This document shows, piece after piece, positions 8,277 through 16,275 of a stretch of 64,000 nucleotides of DNA (positions are counted from its first letter, which is position 1; every line of letters begins with the position of its first letter). A model generated the notes under the pieces. It made no database searches and was not told where the DNA came from. It worked only from the letters and a program-made list of their open reading frames with translations. The stretch is from contig NZ_VSSR01000061.1 of assembly GCF_008123515.1 (NCBI RefSeq), forward strand, positions 1-64,000, in the 5' to 3' direction. Origin of the DNA: Bradyrhizobium cytisi. GTDB lineage: Bacteria; Pseudomonadota; Alphaproteobacteria; Rhizobiales; Xanthobacteraceae. Position numbers and translations under genes: made by a program.

Positions 8277-8531
8277 GTCCGTCTCCTCTGACTGCACGCC
8301 CCGACCAGCGAACGCTCCAGCCAGATGGCTGTTCCAATGAATTGCCGGCTGCCGATTGGACAGAATCCTTGAGCTGCCCGGGGTGGGAATGGAAGACCCG
8401 AAGCATCATTATTGGATACGCTGAATGGGTAGGTATTGCGGCCGTGGACGTCCAGCCACATCACCTGTTGGAACCAAGTGCCATTTGGCGACTTCAGCGT
8501 CCATATGCGACATCGGCGGAGGCGAGAGATC

Positions 8532-8765
8532 ATGGCGACATGTGAAACCTGCGGCAATGACTATGACAAGACCTTTCAGGTCTCGATGAACGGGAAAGCG
8601 CACACATTTGACAGCTTCGAATGCGCCATTCACGCGCTAGCGCCGAGCTGCGATCATTGTGGAATCCGTATCGTCGGACACGGCCTGGAGAAGGCGGGCA
8701 CTTTTTTCTGTTGCGAGCACTGCGCCCAGGGCGAGGGTGTCAAAGGCCTGCGTGATCGGATCTAG
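8532..8765 (+). CDS. Cys-rich zinc-ribbon/metallothionein-like small protein
   Basis: A 77-residue protein with eight cysteines: CETC at 4-7, Cys31, CDHC at 40-43 and CCEHC at 60-64, plus several histidines. The pattern suggests two metal-binding knuckles like those of TRASH/YHS or prokaryotic metallothionein-type proteins. The ATG at 8532 was chosen because the Cys-rich domain starts there; upstream codons look non-coding. It precedes the universal stress protein gene by 114 bases. It may sense or buffer zinc or another soft metal. Exact family uncertain. Confidence 0.75.
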   Translation: MATCETCGNDYDKTFQVSMNGKAHTFDSFECAIHALAPSCDHCGIRIVGHGLEKAGTFFCCEHCAQGEGVKGLRDRI

Positions 8766-8879
8766 CCCGCGCCATGCGCATCATGGCCCTTCGTTCTGCA
8801 TCTCGCCTCGAGCGCTCTGCGTCGGGTGGCGACAGCGAACCGGCCGTACGCGTAACGGCAGGTTACTTAGGGAAATCGG

Positions 8880-9704
8880 ATGTTAACATCCATTCTTGTT
8901 CATATCGAACCAGACCACGCATCGCGCAACCGCCTTGAATGCGCCGCGCAAGTTGCGCGTCGCTTTAACGCCAGGCTGATCGGTGTAGCCGCAGCTCAGC
9001 TGCGGGCACCAGTGGTCGATAACTACGGCGGGGTTGCCATCGCAGCCGAGATGGAGGCAGAAGAGGAGCGCATCCGGACGGGACTCAAAAACGCGGAGGC
9101 GGGGTTCCGGAACTCTCCAGCGGTCGGCGGCCTGCAAACTGAATGGCGCTCAGTGGTTGGGGTGCCTGAAGCGGTATTGGTACGCGAAAGCCGTGCGGCC
9201 GACGTCATTGTTCTCGGCCGAGCCCCCGCCCAGCTTGGCGTTTTCAGCTTAATGGACCCAGGCGACGTGCTGATGCACGCTCGCCGACCGGTGCTGGTTG
9301 TCCCAGACGGAACACGGAGCCTGGAGGCGAAGCGCATCGTCGTCGGCTGGAAGGATGCGCGAGAAGGGCGCCGCGCGTGTCTCGATGCGCTGCCGTTGCT
9401 TCAGAGAGCCGACCTCGTATCGGTTGTCGAAGTCGTCGACGAAACTGAAATCGATGCCGCCAAAGCGAGGGTTGCGGACGTTGCGACGTTTCTTGGCCGT
9501 CATGATGTCCGCGCAGAAGCGGAAGCGCGTGTGCGCGCGGAACGGTCGGTGGCGGACGCACTCATGCTGGCGGCGGAACAACACGGTGCCGATTTGACGG
9601 TCACCGGTGCATATGGACATACGCGGCTACGCGAATGGGTATTTGGCAGCGTCACGGCCGACTTGCTGACACGCAGTCCAAAATGCTGCTTTCTCGCTCA
9701 CTGA
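8880..9704 (+). CDS. Universal stress protein, two tandem Usp domains
   Basis: A 274-residue cytoplasmic stress protein with two Usp folds, about 1-142 and 148-274. The second carries the ATP-binding signature G-2x-G-9x-GS (GAYGHTRLREWVFGS) near its end; the first lacks it, so only one half is likely to bind nucleotide. Tandem Usp proteins usually respond to starvation, oxygen limitation or oxidative stress. An AGGGAAA stretch precedes the ATG. It closes the run of DUF2267 and Cys-rich genes. Confidence 0.92.
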   Translation: MLTSILVHIEPDHASRNRLECAAQVARRFNARLIGVAAAQLRAPVVDNYGGVAIAAEMEAEEERIRTGLKNAEAGFRNSPAVGGLQTEWRSVVGVPEAVLVRESRAADVIVLGRAPAQLGVFSLMDPGDVLMHARRPVLVVPDGTRSLEAKRIVVGWKDAREGRRACLDALPLLQRADLVSVVEVVDETEIDAAKARVADVATFLGRHDVRAEAEARVRAERSVADALMLAAEQHGADLTVTGAYGHTRLREWVFGSVTADLLTRSPKCCFLAH

Positions 9705-10130
9705 TCGGTCAAGAGGCCTGGAATGATTGGCGACATCGATATGGCGCCGGGGCCGAGCTGGTCGAAACCTGCAGCCGCTGGGGGCGAAAAAATTGCGCCG
9801 ACAGAGGAACGGCAACCTGCGCGCCTCGTTATTCAGTCAGTGAGCGGTCGACGGAATGACAAAGCCAAACCGAGAGGAATGGCAAATCAAGCCAAAGATC
9901 GTTTCACAAGCCCCGTCAGCCTACTTCGGTAGCTGGCGGGGTCGTTTCGCGCGATTTGGCGCGACCCCTCAACAGGCTATCCACAGGGATATACCGACTT
10001 GGCGCACAGCGCTGGCGGCGGTCGGAGGGGCACCGGGCAAGGCTCCCCAGTGTAGGATGGTTGATCCGTCGCGCTTGGCGCGAGCATCATGACCGGCCAT
10101 CGCTCGAGGAAGATGCTCAGATCTCCCTGG
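9705..10130. other. Intergenic region with strong hairpin
   Basis: No convincing protein gene. A 69-codon frame at 9723-9932 follows the stress protein closely, but its composition is unconvincing. The main structure is the UUCG-type hairpin at 9911-9941, followed by a second short inverted pair (GGGGTCG at 9938-9944, CGACCCC at 9962-9968) that shares bases with the first, so the two folds exclude each other. Confidence 0.45.
9911..9941 (+). terminator. UUCG tetraloop hairpin, terminator-like
   Basis: A 13-base-pair stem with one bulged C and one G-T pair, capped by TTCG inside CTAC-TTCG-GTAG, an exceptionally stable RNA loop. No U-run follows, so it could be a rho-assisted 3' end for the stress protein transcript or an RNA-stability element. 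Confidence 0.5.
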
Positions 10131-10388
10131 CTAGCCATATTCCTCGCCGATCCCGTATTCGCGGTAGATCTCGAGCGGATCGAGGTCGGGGAACAGCCGG
10201 CATTTGGCCTGGGCGAGATGCAGGCTCACCGCGGCCGGCTCCTTGCCGCTCGACAGCAGCTTGCGGATGTCGTCCATATGCGCGCACGGCTGGTGCTTGG
10301 CCTCGAGCTGCTCCAGCGCCACCAGCGCGGTTGCGAGCGCCTCGGTCAGAACCCAGTCGTCGTGGCCAGTGATTCCCTTCTTCGGCAT
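10131..10388 (-). CDS. Small hypothetical protein, 85 residues
   Basis: A short acidic helical protein starting MPKKGITGHDDW and ending REYGIGEEYG. The composition (few Arg, balanced Glu/Leu/Ala) is that of a real protein, and the overlapping frames look worse. It has no signal peptide or membrane segment; three His and two Cys are scattered. No family is recognised. It sits alone between the stress gene cluster and a membrane protein gene transcribed the other way. Confidence 0.55.
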   Translation of the reverse strand: MPKKGITGHDDWVLTEALATALVALEQLEAKHQPCAHMDDIRKLLSSGKEPAAVSLHLAQAKCRLFPDLDPLEIYREYGIGEEYG

Positions 10389-10617
10389 CGGCAGACCCCA
10401 ATCCGCTGACCTCGAGTGTGGCAGCGGCAGCAGTCTACCGTAGCTTCGGCCGAATCTCCATCGAGCCGCGGCGCGTGGAACACCGCGAGGGGCTGCGCTC
10501 TCGCTTGCATTATGGCGGCGCGTGGCTAAAAGGCGGCGGCACGCGGGCGATGGTATCTTTGTTGAAACGAAGTTGGGCTAGACGGGCCTCGCGCGACCTC
10601 TCTCGGCTGGAGCCAGC

Positions 10618-10992
10618 ATGGTCTTTCTAAGCTTCGTCTACCGCTTCCTGACCAACTTCGCGTTCATGGCGCTGGTCTATTTCAGCCTGAACTTCATGGA
10701 GAAGTACCAGAACCGGGCGATCCTCGCGATCCTGGTGCTGGTCTATAGCGGCATGCGCGCGGCCTCGACGCTGCGCGCGTTCTACTTCTTCCAGAAGATC
10801 GAGAAGCTGGAAGCCGAGACCAAGCGCCTGCAGGCGCCGATCAATGACGGCTCGGGCGGAACGAATACGCGCAAGCAGGTCGTGGCCGACGTGGCCCGGC
10901 TGCGCCGTGACGGCGAGCTCAAGTCCTATATGGACCTGTTCTTCCTGGCGCTGATCGTGCTGCTCTGCGTCGCCAATATCATGCGGCAGTAA
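10618..10992 (+). CDS. Small membrane protein, hypothetical
   Basis: A 124-residue protein with about three hydrophobic segments: residues 8-27, 33-50 and a C-terminal one at 103-120. Between them lies a charged, probably cytoplasmic stretch (QKIEKLEAETKRLQ), a short coiled coil. The layout recalls conserved rhizobial inner-membrane proteins of unknown role. It ends 10 bases from the convergent polysaccharide deacetylase gene. No enzymatic motif seen. Confidence 0.75.
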   Translation: MVFLSFVYRFLTNFAFMALVYFSLNFMEKYQNRAILAILVLVYSGMRAASTLRAFYFFQKIEKLEAETKRLQAPINDGSGGTNTRKQVVADVARLRRDGELKSYMDLFFLALIVLLCVANIMRQ

Positions 10993-11002
10993 CGGCTTTT
11001 AC

Positions 11003-12253
11003 TCAGGCGCGCTTCTTCACGCTGGTGGCGACGCGGGTCGGGCGCGGCGAAGTGCTCTTGGCTTGGGCCGCGTGCTTCGGGTGTGCAGCATGCGCGGTTC
11101 GCCGTGCCTGCATCTTGGCCGGCTTGCCCTTGCCGGCATGCGGCGCTTCGGCCGCGATCGCGAGCCGCGTTGCGGCGCGTCGCGATAAGGTCGCCGACAG
11201 CAGCACATCGACCGAGCCCTCGGGGATCGCGAAGAGATCGCGCCCGGGCGCGGGCAGGGTGGCGGTGACATCGGCCTGAGCCACGGTCTTGCGCGGCAAC
11301 ACCAGCGGTTGGTGCCCGGTCTGCGTGTTGAGATCGGCGAGGCCAGGCGCAGGCAGCGTCGCGGTCTGCGTGAACGCGAAGTTCGGCACGGAAGGCCAGC
11401 GCGCGATCGGCGTCGTTTCCGTCGGCGGATGCAGCAGCCACTCCACCGCCGTGGTCGGCGTCGCCGGCTGGTCGGCGGTCGCGGGCACCACATGAACGAT
11501 GCGATAGCCGCGTGCCTTCAGGTCGCGGATGATCTTGGGCAGCGCCGCCACGGTGCGCGCCTGGATGTCGTGCAGCAGCAGGATCCCCTTGCCCTTCGCC
11601 TCCAGCCGCTGGATCGCGAGCTGGTAGACGCGATCGGGCGAGATATGGCGCCAGTCGTCGGCCGGGAAGTCGGCGCTCCAGACCTGGATGCCGCGCGAGA
11701 TCAGCAGGTTTTCGACGCCCTCGGCGCGCATCAGGCCGGGAATGCGGAAGAACGGCGCGAGCTTGGACGGATCGGTCATCGGAGCCGACGTCCACTCGAT
11801 GCCGCCGTTGATCTGCGCCTCGGCCTTGTCGAGCGGCATCCGGTCGAAGGTCAGCGGATGGTTCATGCTGTGCGTGCCGACAGTGTGGCCCGCCGCGACC
11901 AGCTTGCGCACGCCTTCCGGGTTCGCCTTGGCCTGTTCGCCGATGATGAAGAAGGTCGCCTTGATGCACTCGTCGCCGAGGATCTGGAGCACCTGGTTGG
12001 AATTCTTCGGCAGCGGACCGTCGTCGAAGGTCAGCACCACCTCGTGGTCTTTCAGCGGCAGCGTCTCGCGGTACTGCATGGTGCCGATGCGCGGATGCTC
12101 ATGCGGATCGACGACGAGCGTGCGGGAGGTGCCGAGCGCGCCCGGATGGCCCGGGCATTCGGCGGCGAAGGCCGCCGGCGACGCCGTGGTCAGCAGCCCC
12201 AGGAGCAGGACGGTCCACGGTCGCGTCCGAAAAACAACGCTACTGCCGATCAT
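11003..12253 (-). CDS. Exported polysaccharide deacetylase with C-terminal extension
   Basis: A 416-residue carbohydrate esterase family 4-type (NodB-fold) protein that should remove N- or O-acetyl groups from a glycan in the envelope. A signal peptide (1-30, ending AFA) precedes the catalytic domain (about 65-270). Asp77-Asp78 lie in LTFDDGP and His128/His132 in HSMNH, giving the metal triad. Beyond residue 275 comes a low-complexity Ala/Pro/Arg tail, ending in basic repeats, that is absent from the neighbouring paralogue. Gene order and similarity point to tandem duplication with the deacetylase encoded at 12435-13241. Substrate unknown. Confidence 0.9.
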   Translation of the reverse strand: MIGSSVVFRTRPWTVLLLGLLTTASPAAFAAECPGHPGALGTSRTLVVDPHEHPRIGTMQYRETLPLKDHEVVLTFDDGPLPKNSNQVLQILGDECIKATFFIIGEQAKANPEGVRKLVAAGHTVGTHSMNHPLTFDRMPLDKAEAQINGGIEWTSAPMTDPSKLAPFFRIPGLMRAEGVENLLISRGIQVWSADFPADDWRHISPDRVYQLAIQRLEAKGKGILLLHDIQARTVAALPKIIRDLKARGYRIVHVVPATADQPATPTTAVEWLLHPPTETTPIARWPSVPNFAFTQTATLPAPGLADLNTQTGHQPLVLPRKTVAQADVTATLPAPGRDLFAIPEGSVDVLLSATLSRRAATRLAIAAEAPHAGKGKPAKMQARRTAHAAHPKHAAQAKSTSPRPTRVATSVKKRA

Positions 12254-12434
12254 GAACCCGGTCTGCCCTCATCTGCGTTTGCCGCCATAGTAGGTCGGAG
12301 CCATCAGGAAACGGTTCAGGCGCAAAGACCTTTCCCCGCCTAGGGGTCCCCCTCAATCTTTGCAGGGCGTAGCATGAACGGAGTGTTAATAGGGCTCAAA
12401 TCACCCCATCTCGGTCAGCCGTGACATTCCGGCA

Positions 12435-13241
12435 TCAATGCGCGTTGGCGTTCTTCTGTAATGTGACCGCCGGGACCAAATGAACCACGTGAAAGCCGTT
12501 CTCCCGCAAATACCGGAGGAAGGCCGGCATCATGGCCGCCGTACGCGCCTGGGGATCGTGGAACAGGATGATGCCCTTGCCGGCGGCGGCTAGGCGTTCG
12601 GTGACCAGCTTGAGTTCCTGCTCCGGCGTCATGTCGTTCCAGTCGCTGGCCCAGAGATCAGCCCCGAACACGACGATGCCGCGCGACTGGAGCAGGTCGA
12701 GCTGGGCTTGCGTCTGTTCGAAATAGGGGAAGCGGAAGAACGGCGTCGACGGCGTCGTCGTCGAGACCCCGTGCAGCGCCATCTCGTCGGAGGCGATGCC
12801 GCGGTCGATCTCGTACTTCGCCGCATCGGCCGGGATCCGCGCCATGTACGGATGCGACCAGGTGTGATGGCCGATGGTGTGACCCTCGCGGGCGATGCGC
12901 TTGACGAGGTCAGGATATTCGGCGGCGCTCCGCCCGACCAGGAAGAAGGTCGCGCGCACGCATTCCTGTGCCAGCGCCGCCAGCACCTTCGACGTCATCG
13001 GCGGACGCGGGCCATCGTCGAAGGTCAGCACCACCTCGTGATCTGCGAGCGGCAGCGTCTGCGGAAAGCTCTTCAGGCCGACGCGCGGCGTGGTCTTGGC
13101 ATCGACGCTCAGCACCCGCGACGTGCCGAGCGCATCGCTCCGCGGGCAGTCCGCGGCCTCGACTGAACCAATCGCGGTGAGGGCGGCGAGAGCCGGGCCC
13201 ACAATGATCGAGGTCCATTTCGGTCGATGCATCTTTGCCAT
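12435..13241 (-). CDS. Exported polysaccharide deacetylase (compact paralogue)
   Basis: A 268-residue NodB-fold deacetylase. Signal peptide 1-30 (ending VEA); catalytic Asp75-Asp76 in LTFDDGP and metal His126/His130 in HTWSH. It shares the mature N-terminus of the next gene (ALGTSR at the start, LPLADHEVVLTFDDGP against LPLKDHEVVLTFDDGP), so the two are paralogues. It lacks the basic tail. It lies 181 bases upstream in transcription order and may form an operon with it. Divergent from mgtE. Probable substrates are peptidoglycan or an exopolysaccharide; not determined. Confidence 0.9.
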   Translation of the reverse strand: MAKMHRPKWTSIIVGPALAALTAIGSVEAADCPRSDALGTSRVLSVDAKTTPRVGLKSFPQTLPLADHEVVLTFDDGPRPPMTSKVLAALAQECVRATFFLVGRSAAEYPDLVKRIAREGHTIGHHTWSHPYMARIPADAAKYEIDRGIASDEMALHGVSTTTPSTPFFRFPYFEQTQAQLDLLQSRGIVVFGADLWASDWNDMTPEQELKLVTERLAAAGKGIILFHDPQARTAAMMPAFLRYLRENGFHVVHLVPAVTLQKNANAH

Positions 13242-13316
13242 TGCGCTCGCGATTGCCTTGTGGGTATTGCCTGACCGTCAGCCCAAACCATCAACCTGTC
13301 AACGGCGAGGCGTACC

Positions 13317-14738
13317 ATGGATGAACATATGGATGACGCCGCTTCCACCGGGTCCTTGGTACTCGACCACGTCCCGATGCGCAATGAAGACGGCGAGATT
13401 CGGCATGAATTCGTCGAGGAAATTGCCCATGCGATCGAGGCCGCCGACAGCGCCGCGCTGCGCGCCTGCGTCGCCGATCTGCACGAGGCCGATCTCGGTG
13501 ATCTCATTGCGGCGCTCGCACCCGACGATCGTGTCCGCCTGGTCGAGCTGACGGGGCGCGACTTCGACTTTTCCGCACTGAACGAGGTTGACGAGAGCGT
13601 CCGCGGGGAGATCCTCGACGAGCTGCTGCCCGAGACGGTCGCCGAGGGCGTCCGCGAACTGGAATCCGACGATGCGGTCGAGCTGCTCGAAACCCTCGAC
13701 CAGGAGGAGCAGGAGGAGATCCTCGAGAAGCTGCCGCTGCGGGAGCGCGTCGCGCTCGAGCGCAGCCTGCTGTATCCGGAGAACTCCGCGGGCCGGCGCA
13801 TGCAGACCGAGTTCATCGCGGTGCCGCAGGATTTCACGGTCGGGCAGGCGATCGATTACATGCGCGATACGCCCGATCTGCCGGACCGGTTCTACGAGAT
13901 CTACGTCGTCGACAAGGACCAGCACTGGCAAGGCGCGGTTCCGCTGGATGTGCTCCTGCGCGCGCGCCGCCCGGTGGCGCTTGCCGAGCTGACCGACGAG
14001 GATCGCCGCCGCGTCTCCGTCCTGGAGGACCAGGAGGAGGTGGCGCGTATGTTCGGTAAGTATAACCTCGTCGCAGCACCCGTGCTCGACACCCAGGACC
14101 GCCTGGTCGGCGTCATCACCGTCGACGACGTGGTCGACGTCATCGAGGAAGAGGCGGACGAGGACCTCAAGGCGCTCGGCGGTGTCACCAGCGACGAAGA
14201 GCTCTCGGACACGTTTCTGACCATCGCGCGCGGCCGCTTCAACTGGCTGCTGATCAATCTCGCCACGGCCTTCCTGGCGTCCTCCGTGCTCGGCCTGTTC
14301 GAGGGCCAGCTCGAGCAGATGGTGGCGCTCGCCGTGCTCGCGCCGATCGTCGCGAGCCAGGGCGGCAATGCCGCGACGCAGACCATGACGGTCGCGGTGA
14401 GGGCGCTCGCGACCCGCGAGCTCGGCTCCTCCAACGCCTGGCGCGTGGTCATCCGCGAGACGCTGGTCGGTCTCATCAACGGCGTTGCCTTTGCTGTGAT
14501 CACCGGTATCGCCGCGGTGGCCTGGTTCAAGATCCCGGGCCTCGGCATCGTCATCGGGCTGGCGATGATCTGCAACCTCATCGCTGGCGCGCTCGGCGGC
14601 ATCCTGATCCCGATGGCGCTCGAACGCGTCAGGGCCGATCCGGCGGTGGCGTCGGGCACGTTCGTGACGACGGTGACGGATGTCGTCGGCTTCTTCTCCT
14701 TCCTCGGCATCGCCACGCTGTGGTTCGGGTTGAAATAG
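13317..14738 (+). CDS. mgtE: Magnesium transporter MgtE
   Basis: A 473-residue inner-membrane Mg2+ channel. Domain order is typical: an acidic MgtE N domain (about 35-140, rich in DDAVELLE-type helices), two CBS domains (about 145-270, including DVLLRARRP and VGVITVDDVVDVIEEE), then five membrane helices (about 300-473) with the pore segment ASQGGNAATQTM. In characterised homologues the N and CBS domains bind Mg2+ and gate the pore, so activity is regulated post-translationally. No Mg riboswitch is evident in the short 75-base divergent gap. Starts with ATG at 13317. Confidence 0.96.
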   Translation: MDEHMDDAASTGSLVLDHVPMRNEDGEIRHEFVEEIAHAIEAADSAALRACVADLHEADLGDLIAALAPDDRVRLVELTGRDFDFSALNEVDESVRGEILDELLPETVAEGVRELESDDAVELLETLDQEEQEEILEKLPLRERVALERSLLYPENSAGRRMQTEFIAVPQDFTVGQAIDYMRDTPDLPDRFYEIYVVDKDQHWQGAVPLDVLLRARRPVALAELTDEDRRRVSVLEDQEEVARMFGKYNLVAAPVLDTQDRLVGVITVDDVVDVIEEEADEDLKALGGVTSDEELSDTFLTIARGRFNWLLINLATAFLASSVLGLFEGQLEQMVALAVLAPIVASQGGNAATQTMTVAVRALATRELGSSNAWRVVIRETLVGLINGVAFAVITGIAAVAWFKIPGLGIVIGLAMICNLIAGALGGILIPMALERVRADPAVASGTFVTTVTDVVGFFSFLGIATLWFGLK

Positions 14739-14784
14739 GTCGCGCCTCCGTTCCGTCATTCCGGGGCGCCGCGCGCTCTCCGCT

Positions 14785-14872
14785 CGTCATTGCGAGCGCA
14801 GCGAAGCAATCCAGAATCCCTCCGCGACGACAGTCTGGATTTGCTTCGTCGCAAGAGCTCCTCGCAATGACG
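14785..14872. repeat. Dispersed palindromic repeat R1, copy 1
   Basis: An imperfect palindrome of about 88 bases starting CGTCATTGCGAGCG and ending in CAATGACG, with AATCCAGA/TCTGGATT internal arms. Four more copies lie at 17913, 52462, 53768 and 59996. It sits just after mgtE, in an intergenic position like the others. REP-like elements of this type are common in Bradyrhizobium. Confidence 0.85.
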
Positions 14873-14971
14873 GGGAGAGGGCGGCGTACCGCTCTCGCAT
14901 CCCGGGCGCCGCGCCTTTAATCCCACCTTAAGCGTGCTGCCGCATGATCCCTCACGCTTGGGGGAATGAGC

Positions 14972-15277
14972 ATGCGGTTGCGGCTGAAGGCGGACGGACG
15001 GGTGGTTGAATTGCGGGACGGGCAAGAGTTTCCTGTCCAGCCGGTCGTCTCTGCGGTTGAGCCTCCGCCGGCGGAGGCGGGTTCGCCCGCGGTGCGCGAT
15101 TTGCGCCGGCGCGCCTGTCTCACCCAGATGGAGTTCGCCGCCAAGCTCGGCGTGCCCGTCGAGACCATCCGCAACTGGGAGCAGGGCAAGCGCGCCCCGC
15201 GCGGACCCGCTCGCGCACTGCTGGCCGTGATCGCGCATGCGCCCGACACGGTGTTCCAGGCGCTCGCCAAAGCCTGA
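14972..15277 (+). CDS. Small helix-turn-helix (XRE) transcriptional regulator
   Basis: A 101-residue DNA-binding protein. The C-terminal half (about 45-90) has an XRE/Cro-type HTH: LTQMEFAAKLGVPVETIRNW then EQGKRAPRGPARALL, as in HigA/MqsA-type antitoxins and related repressors. The N-terminal half is short and variable (RLRLKADGRVVELRDGQEF). The ATG at 14972 is 7 bases after a GGGGGA ribosome site, better than the ATG at 14966. No toxin gene is adjacent, so it looks like a solitary regulator. Targets unknown. Confidence 0.85.
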   Translation: MRLRLKADGRVVELRDGQEFPVQPVVSAVEPPPAEAGSPAVRDLRRRACLTQMEFAAKLGVPVETIRNWEQGKRAPRGPARALLAVIAHAPDTVFQALAKA

Positions 15278-15368
15278 ACGCCTGACGCGAACCCCCCGTT
15301 AGCATTGCGCTGAAGATCCGGCCCCGAGGTCGGCGTCCTCAGTTGCACTCTGGCGGACCGGGCCCATA

Positions 15369-16226
15369 ATGATGCCTGTGATGACACTTGGGGCTGCCGC
15401 AACAGAGAGGATTCCTCATGCTGTTCGTGGCGCGAAAATTCCGGCGATCGGGCTGGGGACCTGGGAGCTGAGCGGCCGGACATGCGCGCGCGTGGTCGAG
15501 CAGGCGCTGCGGCTCGGTTACCGCCACATCGACACCGCCCAGGTCTATGACAATGAGCGCGAGGTCGGCGACGGATTGCGCGCCTCCGGCGTCCGCCGCG
15601 ACGACGTTTTCGTCACCACGAAAGTCTGGACCAACCATTTCGCGCCCCACGATCTCGAGCGGTCGGTCAAGGAGAGCCTGGTGCGGTTGCGGCTTCCCGC
15701 CGTCGACCTGGTGCTGCTGCACTGGCCCAATTCGCATGTGCCGCTGGAGGAGACGCTGGGCGCGTTGGCGCACGCCAAGCGCATGGGCCTGACACGCCAC
15801 ATCGGTGTCTCCAATTTCACGGTGGCGCTGATCGAGCAGGCGGTCGCGCTGTCACCCGAGCCGCTCGTCTGCAACCAGGTCGAATATCATCCCTATCTGG
15901 ATCAGGCGAAGGTGAGGGCGGCCTGCGACCGGCATGGGATGGCGCTCGTTGCCTACAGCCCGATCGCGAAGGGCCGCATCAAGGCTGACCAGACGCTCGC
16001 CGGGATCGGCCGCGCCCATCACAAGACACCGGCACAGATCTGCCTGCGCTGGCTGGTGCAACAGAATGTGTCCGCGATTCCCAGAACTTCGCGTGTCGAG
16101 CGTCTGTCGGAAAACATCGAGATCTTCGATTTCGAGCTCTCCGATGACGAGATGGCGGAGGTCGCGGCACTCGCCAGCCCCAAGGGCCGACTGACCGATT
16201 TTGGCTTCGCGCCGAAATGGGATTGA
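15369..16226 (+). CDS. Aldo/keto reductase (2,5-diketogluconate reductase type)
   Basis: A 285-residue NADPH-dependent oxidoreductase with the (beta/alpha)8 AKR fold. Catalytic residues: Asp55 (HIDTAQVYDNE), Tyr60, Lys85 (TTKVW) and His118 (LLHWP). The cofactor region is seen in IPRTSRVERLSEN at about 238-250. Length fits the DkgA/DkgB-like group, which reduce small aldehydes, ketones and keto sugars. The N-terminal few residues are uncertain (ATGs at 15369, 15372 and 15381; no clear ribosome site). Physiological substrate unknown. Confidence 0.92.
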   Translation: MMPVMTLGAAATERIPHAVRGAKIPAIGLGTWELSGRTCARVVEQALRLGYRHIDTAQVYDNEREVGDGLRASGVRRDDVFVTTKVWTNHFAPHDLERSVKESLVRLRLPAVDLVLLHWPNSHVPLEETLGALAHAKRMGLTRHIGVSNFTVALIEQAVALSPEPLVCNQVEYHPYLDQAKVRAACDRHGMALVAYSPIAKGRIKADQTLAGIGRAHHKTPAQICLRWLVQQNVSAIPRTSRVERLSENIEIFDFELSDDEMAEVAALASPKGRLTDFGFAPKWD

Positions 16227-16275
16227 GGGGCTGTTCCGGTATGCTAGGAGCAGGCCGGCAACCCAAGATCGGGCG

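Noticed and set aside
9723..9932. A 69-codon plus-strand frame following the stress protein, with an AAGAGG-like ribosome site
   Set aside because: Pro/Lys/Arg-rich translation without a family match, and its end runs into the UUCG hairpin.
13299..14759. Long minus-strand frame over mgtE
   Set aside because: Mirror of the MgtE coding sequence; translation is Arg/Asp/Glu-rich with no domain.
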